Shown here one piece after another: positions 12,549 to 25,426 of a DNA stretch of 64,000 nucleotides. The stretch comes from Corticium candelabrum (lineage: Eukaryota > Porifera > Homoscleromorpha > Homosclerophorida > Plakinidae): contig NC_085086.1 of NCBI RefSeq assembly GCF_963422355.1, forward strand, positions 4,225,545-4,289,544. The letters are read 5' to 3'. The notes below the pieces were generated by a model, which saw nothing but the letters and a program-made list of their open reading frames with translations, ran no database searches and was not told where the DNA came from. The stretch's first letter is position 1. Each line of letters opens with the position of its first letter. A program made the translations under genes and the position numbers.

Positions 12549-14539
12549 GAACTGATAACGGCCAATTGCTATCGTTGATGTCTGATGGAGAAAAAGCCTC
12601 ACATTTATCAGCTCTCAATGCAATCCAATCTTGCAACATTGATTTTTCACCATATGATAACATTGGATTGAATCTTCTTTTGGTTCTAACACCATGGTGT
12701 CGTCGAGGTAGTTAGGTGTTATTACTGTATTGTGCTTGGCAGCGGCTGATATTAGAATAGGCTGCAAAGCCAATGAAAACAAGAAAGGACCTAACGGATC
12801 CCCTTGCTGCACACCCTCTTCTGACAGAATGTACTTTGTCATCGAGCCAATTCTCATAGTGAGAAAGCCAGGGTTGATGTAACATTTTGCTACAGATGGA
12901 TTGAATTCTGGAAACTCTTTCGCCACTTCAGACAAAAACGAAGCTCTGTGTACACTATTGAACGCATTCTTAGCATCCACTTTGATAATTATCCAACTTG
13001 GATTTTGTTTCAAGACGGTTTGAACAAGGTGCGACATCAACTCAGCACCACTTGGAGTGGCAACTCCATATTGATGTGATGCAAGGTAATTTGAAATCTT
13101 TTCCCTAAGATGATAACATGCAACTTTGGCTGTCACACGACGAAAACAGTCACCAACTGCTATTGGACGTACATCTTGTGTACTTTTGTTAAGTGCAATC
13201 AGCTTTGCCCCAGCTAAAACTTTTGCAACTGCTGCGGGTATAGAGCCAGACAAATAGACAATAGACAATAGCTATTGCATAGAGAAAATAGAAGACTAGT
13301 TGCATATTCAAAGTCCAGCAACAACTTGAAGTGTTCAAATCTCCAGCCAGTGCAGCCACAACTCGAACCATTCGGGCTATCCTTAATAACTTTTACGAAG
13401 GAAGAAAATGGAACTGCAAGTGGTGAACAGGCTGGTTAGAAGTCTTTCAGAAAGTCAGATACATGACGTTGTCTTGGTGGATGTTTCTCTTTGAGCCATT
13501 GAAAAGTCGTCTCGGACGCTTTAGCTAAATCAGAGCTAGATAATATGTTGGCAGCTCTGGAGATTCACCAGCTCTGATTTTGGATTTGAACAGATTTAAT
13601 TAGAGAAGACGGCAGTGATGAATCTGAATCCTGGGTCTTGTCTATAACTTCTGAAGGCTCATGGTAGTAATGGACAAATGATTCAAAAAGTTCTTTGAAT
13701 TTCAATTCCCTGAATTTGTTAAATCGCGTTTCATACTCTTTTGCACCTGATTTTCCACCTCGTGACACTGACTGCAAGAGGAGCCTTGGTGTCAGAAAAA
13801 AATTCCATGCAGGTACATCTCCACTATTTTCTGCAAGTCTTGTAAGTGACAAAGATCAACATTTTCTACAAAGGTCCTGTAAATGACGAGGGACATGAGC
13901 AACTAACTGAACGATAAATTTACCAATAGACTCAGTGTCCAGATTGGCCAAGAAATCCCATCCATTCATAGGCGCATCGTTACGTAAAGTGTTCGTATTC
14001 GAAGAATTGGCAAGGAGTGGCGTGTTAGAAGGGGAATTGCCAAGTAATTTATCACTTCCCGATTGGTCAGATGACACCTTTTCAGCCACCGCGCTATCCA
14101 ATAGGAGATCGGCATCGCAACAAGACGAATATTCAAACGATCTTTGATCGTTAGACAAACCACGACTATTAGGAACACCCGAAATAAGAGAATCGACAAT
14201 TCCAGAAGAAGTGCTTGTCAAGCGAGAAGGATTCCGACCAGGACAAATCCTTGCGTGTTTCTCAAGAGCGTTGAAGCCGGTGTAGGCACTGCGAGTGACA
14301 TAGGGCTTACCACAAAATTGACATGGTTCTAGCGAGTTTCGAATGAGGAAATCCGTGGGGATGACACTGACATCGTGATTGCGTCGAATGTGATCGAATA
14401 CTCGCTGGCGTGAGCCACGACGATACCTTTTGACCGCACAATCAGCAATTGGACAAGATATTATACCAGGCGATTGCATTGCCAGAAGCAAGAAGGCTAG
14501 AAAATCAAAATTTCCAAATCTGACAACAGTGCATCGCAT
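12549..14539 (-). pseudogene. LINE 5' part: zinc fingers and reverse transcriptase
   Basis: The first open part (13856-14539) holds two C2H2-like fingers: CPIADC...HIRRNH and CQFCGKPY...HARIC. These are probably nucleic-acid-binding. A linker follows (13565-13852), then GCTGWRFEH and the reverse transcriptase (12615-13268). RT motifs seen are DAKNAFNSVHR (palm Asp), GVQQGDPLGP and YLDD (12699-12710), so the catalytic Asp residues are present. Frame changes at about 13,300-13,560 and 12,620 break it. The reading stops at the LTR insertion, and the thumb resumes beyond 7505. Confidence 0.82.
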
Positions 14540-14693
14540 GGAACTGTGAGTTTCTTTGTCAAGTATACTTTGCCATTCACATCCGGGTCTCTATCCTATA
14601 CTATAATACGTGGTGAATTTTTTTGGGTCCCGTTGGGTGTGGCTTTAGCTGTTCCCGTATGCACTTCCTCGCGGTTTGCAGTGGTCTGGTACT

Positions 14694-15571
14694 ACGAGGC
14701 TTGGCAGTCAATTGCAACCGCGATTTTGACATAAACGAAGTGCTGTCTTTTTGCGCACCTCTCGAGCAGTAACCTGCGCCGTTTATTGAAAGGGGGCCCT
14801 AGTTTTTGTTATCTGCTGAGTGTGGTTTTCTCGGCACAAATCAGCTTCAATAGATTAGACGACAGGTAAAGTCATTTAAAATTACTATTCTTCACAGTTA
14901 AGCAAATTTTTGTTTTTCATAAAATGTTTTTCGGGTGCGATTTATGCGTCAATATTGACACTGTTGCATGCACTGCATACATCAAATCATGTACTATTTA
15001 TTCCAAATTTATTTCCTGTGTGCAATTAATTAAATAATATGCAGAAAAGTGCAAAGTACTCAGGTAATTTAATTCTATTTCACAACTACTAAGTTACTAA
15101 AAAGATTTATTAACAGATAAACACTCTAATAGGGTAGTATACAATTAAAATAACAGCATATGATATGTGTGTGTACACAATATTTACTAAGCATTATCTA
15201 GTTGGATAAACACGTACACAAAATAATGTACTCTAATAATCATTACTAATCGGATCATTTAATGTAAACAACATACTAATTACTAATGCATAGAATATGA
15301 TGATGGTGATGACGACATTGATAACACTGCTGGTTGTCACACAGCTATTATTGAGGTAATCTATATTTAGAGCTAACACATTGGTTTAAATTAAATTATG
15401 TTAATTAATTTAAGTTAAGTTAATGACTTAGTTAAGTTGATGGTATCAGTCATTGTGTTGTGACACTTACAGGTGTATACATTAGATATGCATTTTGGCA
15501 ACTTGCATTATATTTCAAACTAGGCATTGGTTGTTCTATGGTTGTTGACATGAATGACAGTAACTGAGTTA
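14694..15571 (+). repeat. Left inverted arm of the MULE
   Basis: Reverse complement of 23025-23913 over at least 880 bp with scattered substitutions. Shared landmarks include the Cys/Ala-coding-like GC-rich start, the TTAATTAATTTAAG stretch and TGACAGTAACTGAGTTA at the inner end. Confidence 0.92.
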
Positions 15572-16867
15572 TTGGCGAGCGAAGCGAGCCTCTCTCTTGT
15601 CATGTCAATTGAGCTCGAGATATATTTTATTTATATATTTATATATATACGTACGTCAGCACATGGATTTACGGCAAAACAGAAAGACAAATCAACAAAA
15701 CGACGATGCCAGATGAATGCAATTTTGGCTCCGTAACATATGCGCTAAAAATTGAAGCATGGGACCTCTTTTGAGGGGTCGACTCAATTGTAATTTCTTG
15801 GCGATGAGAGTCAAACGACTCTCGATTTTGCTCCCTTACGCGACTAAAGAGAAAAGGAGACTGATTCGTGACAAACGGAATGAAAAAGAAAAGCTAAAAG
15901 AAGAGAAAAGTCTGTTTTTTGAGTTTCCGCGCGTTACTTTGATAGAAATTATTGCTACGCAACCATTGTCACGTGACTATACGATCATTGTTACGCGACT
16001 ATCTCAGTAAACGAGTGAGACGACTGAAGCGTGAACGAAGAATTGAAGACAACTAGAGTGTTTTGCGTTCAATTATCTGAACTCGGCGTTCAGTTACCCG
16101 ATTCAGGCAAGCAATTATCCGAATTGGGCGTTCAGTTATCCGATTCGGGCATTCAATTATCCGATGTTCTGTCCTAATTAGAAGTACCAAATATAGAAAT
16201 AATTATTTTAGTCGCACATTTCTTTCATGACGTCTTTCTATGATGCTCACTCACGTTTCAGCTGAACAATAAATGATTGATTCAAGAAAGGTGAGAAGGC
16301 GAAGTAGTGAAATTCGAGCTCTTGATTAGCTAAAAACCAGCTGCGACGCATGATGGACTGTTGCATGGTATCACGCAAGACGCGCGATTTACAAAGTATG
16401 CGGATTACACCACGATTGACGGAGCAAGGCGTTGTTGTAGGCTTCCTAGATATGTAGATTTAGTTCGCTCACAACAGTTTAGTTAGACCTCCGCGGAAAC
16501 GTGGGACACCAAGATTAGTGCAAAGGAAATTATCCTACAACACACGCTAAAAATTCACGCTAAAGTCAAGATTAATTACAAATTATTGAGTCTATACAGC
16601 TGATGAATGATGATATTTGAGCAGCTGCCCAACCGCAGACTATGTAAGTTATTTAGTTGCACATCAGCCGTAAGCAACGGATAATTGAACTCTTGAATCG
16701 GTTAATTGAACACAAAATACTTTAGAAGAGCAACTGAAAGTCTGTTTCCTGAGTTCCCGCGTTTGTTTGACAAAAACTATTGCTAGGTAACGCAACCATT
16801 GTTACGCGAATTGGTAAAGACAGAACACCATCGCTTGCCAACACAATGCTAACCGAGCATTTACTAG
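15572..16867 (+). mobile_element. Helitron-like element, unit 1
   Basis: 1296 bp beginning TTGGCGAGCGAAGC and ending with a 6-bp-stem hairpin (AATGCT-aaccg-AGCATT, 16845-16861), two bases and CTAG. A subterminal inverted copy of the 5' end (CGCTTGCCAA) lies just before the hairpin. No coding capacity is seen. Hairpin plus CTRR end, insertion between A and T and lack of a target duplication fit a Helitron; the asymmetric subterminal inverted repeat recalls Helentron/HINE types. An internal minisatellite of about 24 bp (variants of TTCAATTATCCGATTC) lies at about 16,065-16,170. Confidence 0.72.
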
Positions 16868-16872
16868 TATAA

Positions 16873-18445
16873 TTGGCGAGCGAAGCGAGCCTCTCTCTTG
16901 TCATGTCAATTGAGCTCGAGATATATTTTATTTATATATTTATATATTTATATATTTATATGCGTACGTCAGCACTTGTCATATAGATTTACGGCAAAAC
17001 GGAAAGGCGGATCGAAAAAACGACGATGCCAGATGAATGCAATTTTGACTCCGTAACATATGCGCGAAAATTGAATAACGTGTCCCCTTTCGAGGGGTCG
17101 ACTCAATTGTAATTTCGTGGCGATAAGAGTAAAACGACTCTCGATTTTGCTCCCTTACGCGACTAAAGAGCAAAGGAGACTGATGCGTGACAAACGAAAT
17201 GGAAAGTAAAAAGCTAAAAGAAGGGAAAAGTCTGTTTTTTGAGTTTCCGCGCGTTACTTTGACAGAAATTATTGTGACGCAACCATTATCACGTGACTAC
17301 GCGACCATTGCTACGCGCCTATCTCAGCTAATAAACGAGTGAGACAATTGAAGCGTGAACGAAAAATTGAAGACAACTAGAGTATTTTGCGTTCAATTAT
17401 CCGATTCAGGCAATCAGTTATCCGAATTGGGCGTTCAGTTATCCCATTCAGGCATTCAATTATCCGACTCAGGTATTCAATTATCCGATGTTCTGTCTTA
17501 GAAGTACTAAATTTATAGAAATAATTGTTTCAGTCTGATACGTCAAGTCAAAACCGCGCACATTTCTTTCATGACGTCTTTCTATGATGCTCACTCACGT
17601 TTCAGCTGAACAATAAATGATTGATTCAAGAAAGGTGAGAAGGCGAACCAGTAAAATTCGAGCTCTTGATTAGCTAGGAACCTGCTACAACGCATGATGG
17701 ACTGTTGCATGGTATCATGCAGGACGCGCTGTTTACAAAGTATGCGGATTACACCACGATTGACGGAGCAAGGCGTTGTTGTAGGCTTCCTAGATATGTA
17801 GATTTAGTTCACTCACAACAGCTTAGTTAGACATCCGCGGAAACGTGGGACACCAAGATTAGTGCAAAAGAAATTATCGTACAACACTTACTAAATATTT
17901 ACACTAAAGTCAAGATTAATTACAAAATTATTGCGACTAGACAGCTGATGAATGATGATGTCTAAGCAGCTGCCCAACCGCAGACTAGGTAAGTTATTCA
18001 GTTTTCCATGATATTGCACAACAGCCCCTGGCAACGGGTAAATGAACGCCCAATTCGGACAATTGACCAACGGATTCGTATAACTGAACGCAAAATACTA
18101 TAAAAGAGCAAGTAAAAGTCTACAAATTATTGCGTCTATACAGCTGATGAATGATGATATTTGAGCAGCTGCCCAACCGCAGACTATGTAAGTTATTCAG
18201 TTTTCCATGATATTGCACAACAGCGGTAAGCAACGGATAATTGAACGCCTGAATAGGATAACTGAACACCGGATTCGGATAATTGAACCCAAAATACTAT
18301 AGAAGAGCAACTGAAAGTCTGTTTCCTGAGTCAACGCGTTTGTTTGACAGAAACTATTGCTACGTAACGCAACCATTGTTACGCGAATAGGTAAAGATGG
18401 AACACCATCGCTCGCCAAACACAATGCTAACCGAGCATTTACTAG
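16873..18445 (+). mobile_element. Helitron-like element, unit 2
   Basis: 1573 bp, same family and orientation as unit 1. The 5' end TTGGCGAGCGAAGC is identical, the subterminal CGCTCGCCAA is at 18409-18418, and the same hairpin is followed by TACTAG ending at 18445. It is longer because a segment is duplicated internally (17,925-18,060 and 18,125-18,250, both with AGCAGCTGCCCAACCGCAGA). Five bases, TATAA (16868-16872), separate it from unit 1. Confidence 0.72.
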
Positions 18446-18453
18446 TTAGTATA

Positions 18454-18456
<3 letters not shown>

Positions 18457-18509
<53 letters not shown>

Positions 18510-18522
18510 CGTGCGTGTGTGT
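18457..18522. repeat. (GT)n microsatellite
   Basis: Inner end of the MULE left arm; the inverted counterpart is the (AC)n run at 22845-23010. Confidence 0.95.
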
Positions 18523-19799
18523 ATTCATATGGCTGTTTACTCAATTGGAAAAGTGTCCTCTCGTAGGATTGGTACATTCAAGACACATTAATGCATGAAC
18601 TACTATCGTCCTAGCAATGATTGGACAAGAAACTCCCGTCTTTGCCTCATTTGATTCTAGTGTATATATTGAGTAACTGGTATTTCATTGAGGTGGACAA
18701 GGTCTGTGACTGTTGTTGTCGACAAGAACTGTCTGGCTTGCTGCATTCTGGGTGTTTTGACCATTACTAATGGCCATGTGAAGTACGGTATATGTTAGTC
18801 TGCATGTTAATGTGGCAGCTATGGCAGAACCTAACATGTGTGGTTGTACCTAGAAATGTGAGAGCATTACCTGGGCCATCAAGCTACACCTGGTACTGAA
18901 ATAATCCAGGTAGCCAAGCATGGTGTTTGTCCTTTTGTTGGCTATGTCACATTACTGGTATGTTTAATATGGATATTCGTGATAACCATTTGCCTGTCTT
19001 GAATCTGTGTACTTTGATGATACAACTGTAGGTTAATGACACTTGAAAGACACCATGTATTTGAGACAACAGCAAAATCAACATGGTGAGGCAAAATGAC
19101 CCGTAAGAGAAATGGTAGAATTAAAGCACAATTGCTATGCAGGTCCTTAATACTTCTAAAATGATCTGTTACCAGCCAGCTGACAGTTGTTTGACTGAAA
19201 TTCTTTGTCTACATTATTAATTAACAATGAGTTGATGTCTGCTACTTGTCATGAGTTCATTTGAAGCCATGCTCTAACTAGAAGAAGGAGTCGTGATCAG
19301 TGAAACCTGCACTACTACAGAACTGTGAGTGATGAAAGTAGTCTTAGTTGCTAGTTGTACCAAGAGGACAGTTGTGACTTCAGATGTGACTTTAGATAAC
19401 TATACTTTAACAAAGTATTACATTGCCTTTAGCAATAAAATGTTTGTCACTGCTTATCTTGCATATGCATTGGATGTCCACAAATAATCGTGAGCCATCT
19501 GACTCTTGTTAGAACTATAATTATAATCATGTCCAAACATTGTGGTCAGATCTATAATTTGTGACTTGTAATAGGCAACTTCCATTGTGTATGTGCAACA
19601 GCAGCAGTCGGTATTTCTTTTCTCACAGGATGCAGATCAGCATCTATACACATGATGCAGTCAAAACGTAGACAACAGCTATTGAATTAAATGAGAATTT
19701 ATTTAATTCGCTAACATACCACAATGCAAAAAAGATGACAGCAAGTAGCAGAGACAAGAAGTTTGGTGCACCAAAGGAAGGGTGTGAAAGAAGCACACG

Positions 19800-22109
19800 A
19801 GACAAAAAAATATGATGTCCATCCAACCTGTCTGTTTCAGTATCAGCAAAACAACATCCCTTAAAATACCCACAGTATCCATGCTCTGTCAAATTACACT
19901 TCAACCACAATCATCCACTGCACTCAGGACATGCATTAAGTTTTCGACCAGTGTCACAAGAAACCAAAGATGAATACATACGGCTATTTGAGAATGGAAA
20001 TTCTGCATCCAGTGCAAGGCATGAGGATGTGAGACATCTACAATTGGAACATGATGGAAAGCCAGATATCCAAAGACTATTAGCTGATCGATCCACAAAT
20101 CCTAATGTTCAAGATGTCCAAAGGCAGTTTCGAAACTGGAGAGAATCTACAGTGGGAGCTGAGAATGGCAAGGCCATGTTTGAGAGGTTAGAGGATGAGG
20201 TAAACAGGTACAACAAGACTGTTGCTGCTGATGGTGGACAAGCATATATACAGAGGTACACTGCCACTCTGAAACAAAGACAGAATGGAGACAGCGAACT
20301 GCAAGAACATGCATATTCCAAGTCGAAGGTGGACCAGCAGCAACTTGAGAAACCATTTATTCTTGCCATCGTTACCCCTCTTATGGCAAGAGCGTACAAG
20401 CTTGTCCGACAAGCAGGAGAAATGGTCTTCTGCGATGCTACTGCAAGTCTGGATAGGCTAAATACCCCTGTTTTTATCATAAGTGCAGCAACTGCTGCTG
20501 GAGCTGTACCATTAGCTGTAGTGATGACTTCAGGAGAAGATGTAGAAACTTTCAACACAGGCTTTTGAAACTCTCAAAACAGTTTTGCCATCAGACGCAT
20601 TCTTTAGTCGAGGAGTAGAAATAGGACCCATGGGATTTATGACTGATGACTCAACAAGTGAGCGACAGGCCTTGAAAACAACATGGCCTCAAGCTACACT
20701 GTTTTGGGTGCCTTTCATTTTTTGCAGAGCACTTGGCAGTGGCTATGGAATTCAACGTCAGGCGTTGCTGGTAATGACAGACTATTGTTTATGAGCATGG
20801 TAAAGGAACTGTTATTCGCAGATTCTTCTGAAAAGTTGCTTGCTGCTAAACAAAGAATTGACAGTAATGTAAAAGTTCAGCAAAATATTAAGTTTTGAAA
20901 CAGGTTGCAGTCCTATTGGGAAAGACGTGAAGAATGGTGTGTTAGCCTTAAAAAGATTTTATAACTCGAGGAAACAACACAAATAACTACTCCGAGGCAG
21001 CAATTCGCATTACTAAAGCTATAGTATTTGATCGACTGAAGGCCTACAACAGTATCCAGATGTTCCAATTTGTTACAACAACAATGGATCTCTACTACAA
21101 ACAGCGTTTGCTTTCTCTGGCTAACAATCGTCTTGATAACTTCGTTGCTCTTCGATTTACCATTTCACGTAGTACAGCAGATACAGTTTCATCTCATACC
21201 ATCCAAGCCACTGACTCAGATGACGTATTTCACGTTCAAAGTAGGACGGGCAATCAACAAACATGGAAAGTGGATTTGACTGTAGGAACTTGTACCTGTC
21301 CAAGAGGAAGAAACGGTCAGCCATGTGGACATCAGCTGGCAGCTTCATTAAAATACAAACGTCACTCTTTAAATAAAATACCAACATCATCAGTATGTGA
21401 CCGCCAACTGTATGCCAAAATAGCAATCGAAGAGGCAGCACTACCAGTTGCATTCTACAGCCATCTGCACCAGAAAGAAGAAGACACCTATGTGAAAGAT
21501 CTAGGGTTGCAACCGGAGTGGAGTAAAAGAACCGAAACATTTCCAAGCTCTCAACACACAGAAATTGAAGACCAAGAAACAACTATTGACTATGAACCTG
21601 CATCACCAGAATCTGATCATGCAAGTGAAGACCCACAACAGCATCAGAGCCACACCACCTCTAGCAATTTTGAAGACACTCTAACAGATTTGACATACGT
21701 CATGACAGACATTAAGAAAGGATTGGCAGGTAGGAACACTGTATTTACAACAGCTATACGAGAATTTTGCAGCCAGTACAAAAAAAGAGGTGCTGATAGC
21801 AAAGAGAAATCTTACACAAAGCCATTGTTAATATCTGCTCTGCACAAGTTTGAAAAGGGACACGGACGTAAAATCAGAAGCAACAAACGCACCATTACAG
21901 TTCAACCAACAGCTGTAAGCAGACGGGCCATTAAAAAGTGTGGAGGAAAACCTCTTAAGGCTGGTCGTCCATCATTAATGCAGAGAAAATCAAACAATAC
22001 CAACATGAAAAACTTATATCATCACACTCTACCAAAAAGAAAGCTCCGGTCAAAAAGAGTTCACAGTCTTCAAACAAGTATTGATAATAGGAGACAGAAA
22101 GCTTGCTAA
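19800..22109 (+). pseudogene. MULE transposase with SWIM zinc finger
   Basis: From upstream to downstream: a FAR1-like N-terminal piece (CSVKLHFNHNHPLHSGHALS, about 19883-19940); a helical region; the MULE catalytic core with MVFCDATASLDR (first Asp, about 20420-20455) and GPMGFMTDDS (second Asp, about 20627-20655); a His-containing FHFLQSTW; the TRGNNTNNYSEA motif; and a SWIM finger, CTCPRGRNGQPCGH (about 21290-21335), in a 349-codon open part (21060-22109) with a Lys/Arg-rich, probably DNA-binding tail. Frame changes near 20558 and 20700, and a stop near 20898, break it. It sits centrally between the long inverted arms, as expected for the autonomous gene. Confidence 0.85.
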
Positions 22110-22841
22110 AATGGCCGGTATCAAGCAAAGTGTGGTGCTCTAGCACACAATAATTGTTTGCCTCCTCTTGTCTGATTCTGGTCTAGATTGATTATACAGT
22201 TACTTGTTCTAACTTCAGTTTGTTTACATCAGGTAGTTGTGCATTTTTGATTTGAGTAAAGCAGTGACTCACAAACTTTACTAATGTTTGCCTTATTGCA
22301 TGATTTCTTTCTTGTTTGTGCTCTTGCAAAAGTAAGTAAATTAGTTTTAGTCGAAACGATTGTGCAGACTATTTGTCTTAAAAAAGCATTGTACAAGGAA
22401 TACTTTGCCTAATTCTCTGTCAGCAAAGCATGTAAGGAAATTGAACATGTAAGAACAACATGTAAAAATAGGTTCTTTTAATAACACATTTAGAAATTGT
22501 TCAAAGTCCAAGGTAGAGTTCACCATTAATTAATTAACATAACAAATTTTACTTTGACTAATGTAAGCAAATATAAGGTTCCTAGTCATTGGCTGCAAAC
22601 ATATATCATGAGAATTCTAAAGGCAATTCAGACTGTACAAAAAATTAAGCTTCCAATGAAAGCCATTCTAACAGCATTTAAGTTCCATGTAACATTTAAG
22701 TATTAAGCTTGCCGTTACCACTGACTTTGGCCAAGTCTCTAAGATTTTCCTGCCTTTAGAAGAACCAGTTGGCACCTGTCTGATAGGACTTCTGTTAGAC
22801 TTCTCCCTTGTGCAAATACTCTATTTCAACTTCCTTACACC

Positions 22842-23010
<169 letters not shown>

Positions 23011-23015
<5 letters not shown>

Positions 23016-23913
23016 ACTAATTATATAACTCAGTTACTGTCATTCATGTCACCAACCATATAACAACCAATGCCTAGTTTGAAATATAATGCAAGTTGCC
23101 AAAATGCATATCCAATGTATACACCTATAAGTGTCACAACACAATGACTGATACCATCAACTTAACTAAGTCATTAACTTAACTTAAATTAATTAACATA
23201 ATTTAATTTAAACCAATGTGTTAGCTCTAAATATAGATTACCTCAATAATAGCTGTGTGACAACCAGCAGTGTTATCAATATGTCGTCGTCATCATCATC
23301 ATATTCTATGCATTAGTAATTAGTATGTTGTTTACATTAAATGATCCGATTAGTAATGATTATTAGAGTACATTATTTTGTGTACGTGTTTATCCAACTA
23401 GATAATGCTTAGTAAATATTGTGTACACACACATGTCATATGCTGTTATTTTAATTGTATACTACCCTATTAGAGTGTTTATCTGTTAATAAATCTTTTT
23501 AGTAACTTAGTAGTTGTGAAATAGAATTAAATTACCTGAGTACTTTGCACTTTTCTGCATATTATTTAATTAATTGCACACAGGAAATAAATTTGCAATA
23601 AATAGTACATGATTTGATGTACGCAGTGCATGCAACAGTGTCAATATTGACGCATAAATCGCACCCGAAAAGATTTTATAAAAAATAAAAATTTGCTTAA
23701 CTGCGAAGAATAGTAATTATAAATGACTTTACCTGTCGTCTAATTTATTGAAGTTGATTTGTGTCGAGAAAACCACGTTCAGCAGACGACAAAAACTGAG
23801 GCCCCCTTTCAATAAACGGCGCAGGTTACTACTCGAAAGGTGCGCAAGAAGACAGCACTTCGTTTATGTCAAAATCGCAGTTGCAAGATGTCCATTGACT
23901 GCCGAGCCTCGCG
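23011..23913 (-). repeat. Right inverted arm of the MULE
   Basis: Inverted partner of the left arm, cut off by the N-gap at 23914. Its inner end (23011-23032) is uninterrupted and shows the state of the left arm before the two Helitron-like insertions. Confidence 0.92.
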
Positions 23914-24113
23914 NNNNNNNNNNNNNNNNNNNNNNNNNNNNNNNNNNNNNNNNNNNNNNNNNNNNNNNNNNNNNNNNNNNNNNNNNNNNNNNNNNNNNNN
24001 NNNNNNNNNNNNNNNNNNNNNNNNNNNNNNNNNNNNNNNNNNNNNNNNNNNNNNNNNNNNNNNNNNNNNNNNNNNNNNNNNNNNNNNNNNNNNNNNNNNN
24101 NNNNNNNNNNNNN
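23914..24113. other. Assembly gap (200 N)
   Basis: Exactly 200 unknown bases. The round number suggests a placeholder, not a measured size. It hides the outer end of the MULE right arm. Confidence 0.98.
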
Positions 24114-25426
24114 GTTTTTAGGCCAGCAGATACAACTTTCTTCTCCTATCGCTTCTGCGATTCAACGGAGAGACATTTAGACTTTTGTTCCCTAGTCTCC
24201 ATTTTAAGAGTTAGCTTTATCGCACTCGACCATCAGACTAAGAAATCACGGCAAACTCACGAATTCACCAATAAAATTTGGTTTAGATCTTTCGCAATTA
24301 GTATACTGTCGCCGCACTATCTAACACACAGTCGAACGTCCTTGAAATGTTGTACAAGCCGCCGTCGTAAAGAGAGATACCTGCGGAGGACAGAAGCGTG
24401 CCCCCTAAAATGGTGGCAAGTACGGGTACTACAGCGAACGCCTACTCCCCGCCTCCGCACGCACTATCTCTGTACGCGAAGTGATCAAGCTGAATCTAGC
24501 AAGTCGTGTTACCGTGTGACTACTCTCTACATTCATGCCCTAGATACAAGAAATCTTCGTCTGGTTTCCGTACGCTAGTGTTCGATATTGGAGAATGTCC
24601 GATAATTGTTAGATGACTCTACTGAAAGTTCTTCTACCACTGAAGTAGAACAATTGCATTCAGGTATGTAAGTTACAGAGTCAAAATTGCTACGTTCAAC
24701 ATGTGACGGTACGTACGGGCCGTTCGCACCGTAAGGGTTCTAACAGTACTAGTAATTCTCTCTGTTACTCTCAGTCACACCGACCCTCCGTTACGGAACT
24801 TCTTCTCCCTCTTCCTCTTCTCCTCTCTCTCACTCTTCCTTCTTCTTGCTGACCGGCGAACTGTACTCTCCGAATGACTGCTTCCCAATAGATCTTATTA
24901 GCTCCTCCTCTTAATCTTATTTATAGTATCGCAGCCCCTCCCAAACTCCATATCTAGAGACGTGACACGTGTATTTTATTTATTAGCAGTCAGAATGACG
25001 CTCAAATACGCTAGATTAAGAACGAGCAGCTTCTGAAATATGTAGACTACACACCAGTCTGACATGGCCCATATCCTATTCAAATTTGATCACCGTACCT
25101 AGATATACATGAGTAAAGTATTCAGTCATGCATTCATAAATTGTAAGACTTGTGCGTCGACTCTGTAAGGCATTCCTTGAGTTTGTGAAATCCCAGAGTT
25201 TGATACTACAGTCCTGATTATATATGGCAATATGTTATTGGTCTAATATACAATTCAGAAAATTTATTTTTGTTGCGAACATCCAAATTACTTCTTTAAT
25301 TTTCAAGTGATTGATGTTAGTTTCTACCGTTCAACCACCAGTCACAGTCACAAACAAAAATTCATGAAATTAATGAGTTTTTCATACATCCCCTTTGGAT
25401 GTCTAACAATTAAGTAGCGTACTCTC
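24114..25426. other. No supported gene
   Basis: Sequence after the gap. It does not match the flank left of the MULE, and I see no domain or splice pattern, only short frames and a CT-rich stretch at about 24,800-24,850. Confidence 0.4.

Larger units (their letters stand above)
6090..14540 (-). mobile_element. RLE-type LINE (non-LTR retrotransposon), split by an LTR element
   Basis: A minus-strand non-LTR element reads 14540 to 12549, is interrupted by the LTR element (7506-12544) and resumes from 7505 to about 6090, about 3.4 kb without the insert. Order: two zinc fingers, linker, reverse transcriptase, thumb with a Cys/His motif, then a C-terminal restriction-like endonuclease. That order is typical of the early-branching LINE clades (R2/NeSL/CRE/Dualen type), not of APE-type LINEs. 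Several frame changes show it is dead. Confidence 0.85.

Noticed and set aside
18397..18591. Open frame rich in Val/Cys across the GT run
   Set aside because: Pure translation of a microsatellite; the same applies to the His/Thr frames at 22,808-23,028.
20109..20558. 149-codon minus-strand frame
   Set aside because: Antisense shadow of the MULE transposase, with no domain of its own.
23748..24578. 276-codon plus-strand frame
   Set aside because: It spans 200 N bases and the MULE inverted arm; not a gene.
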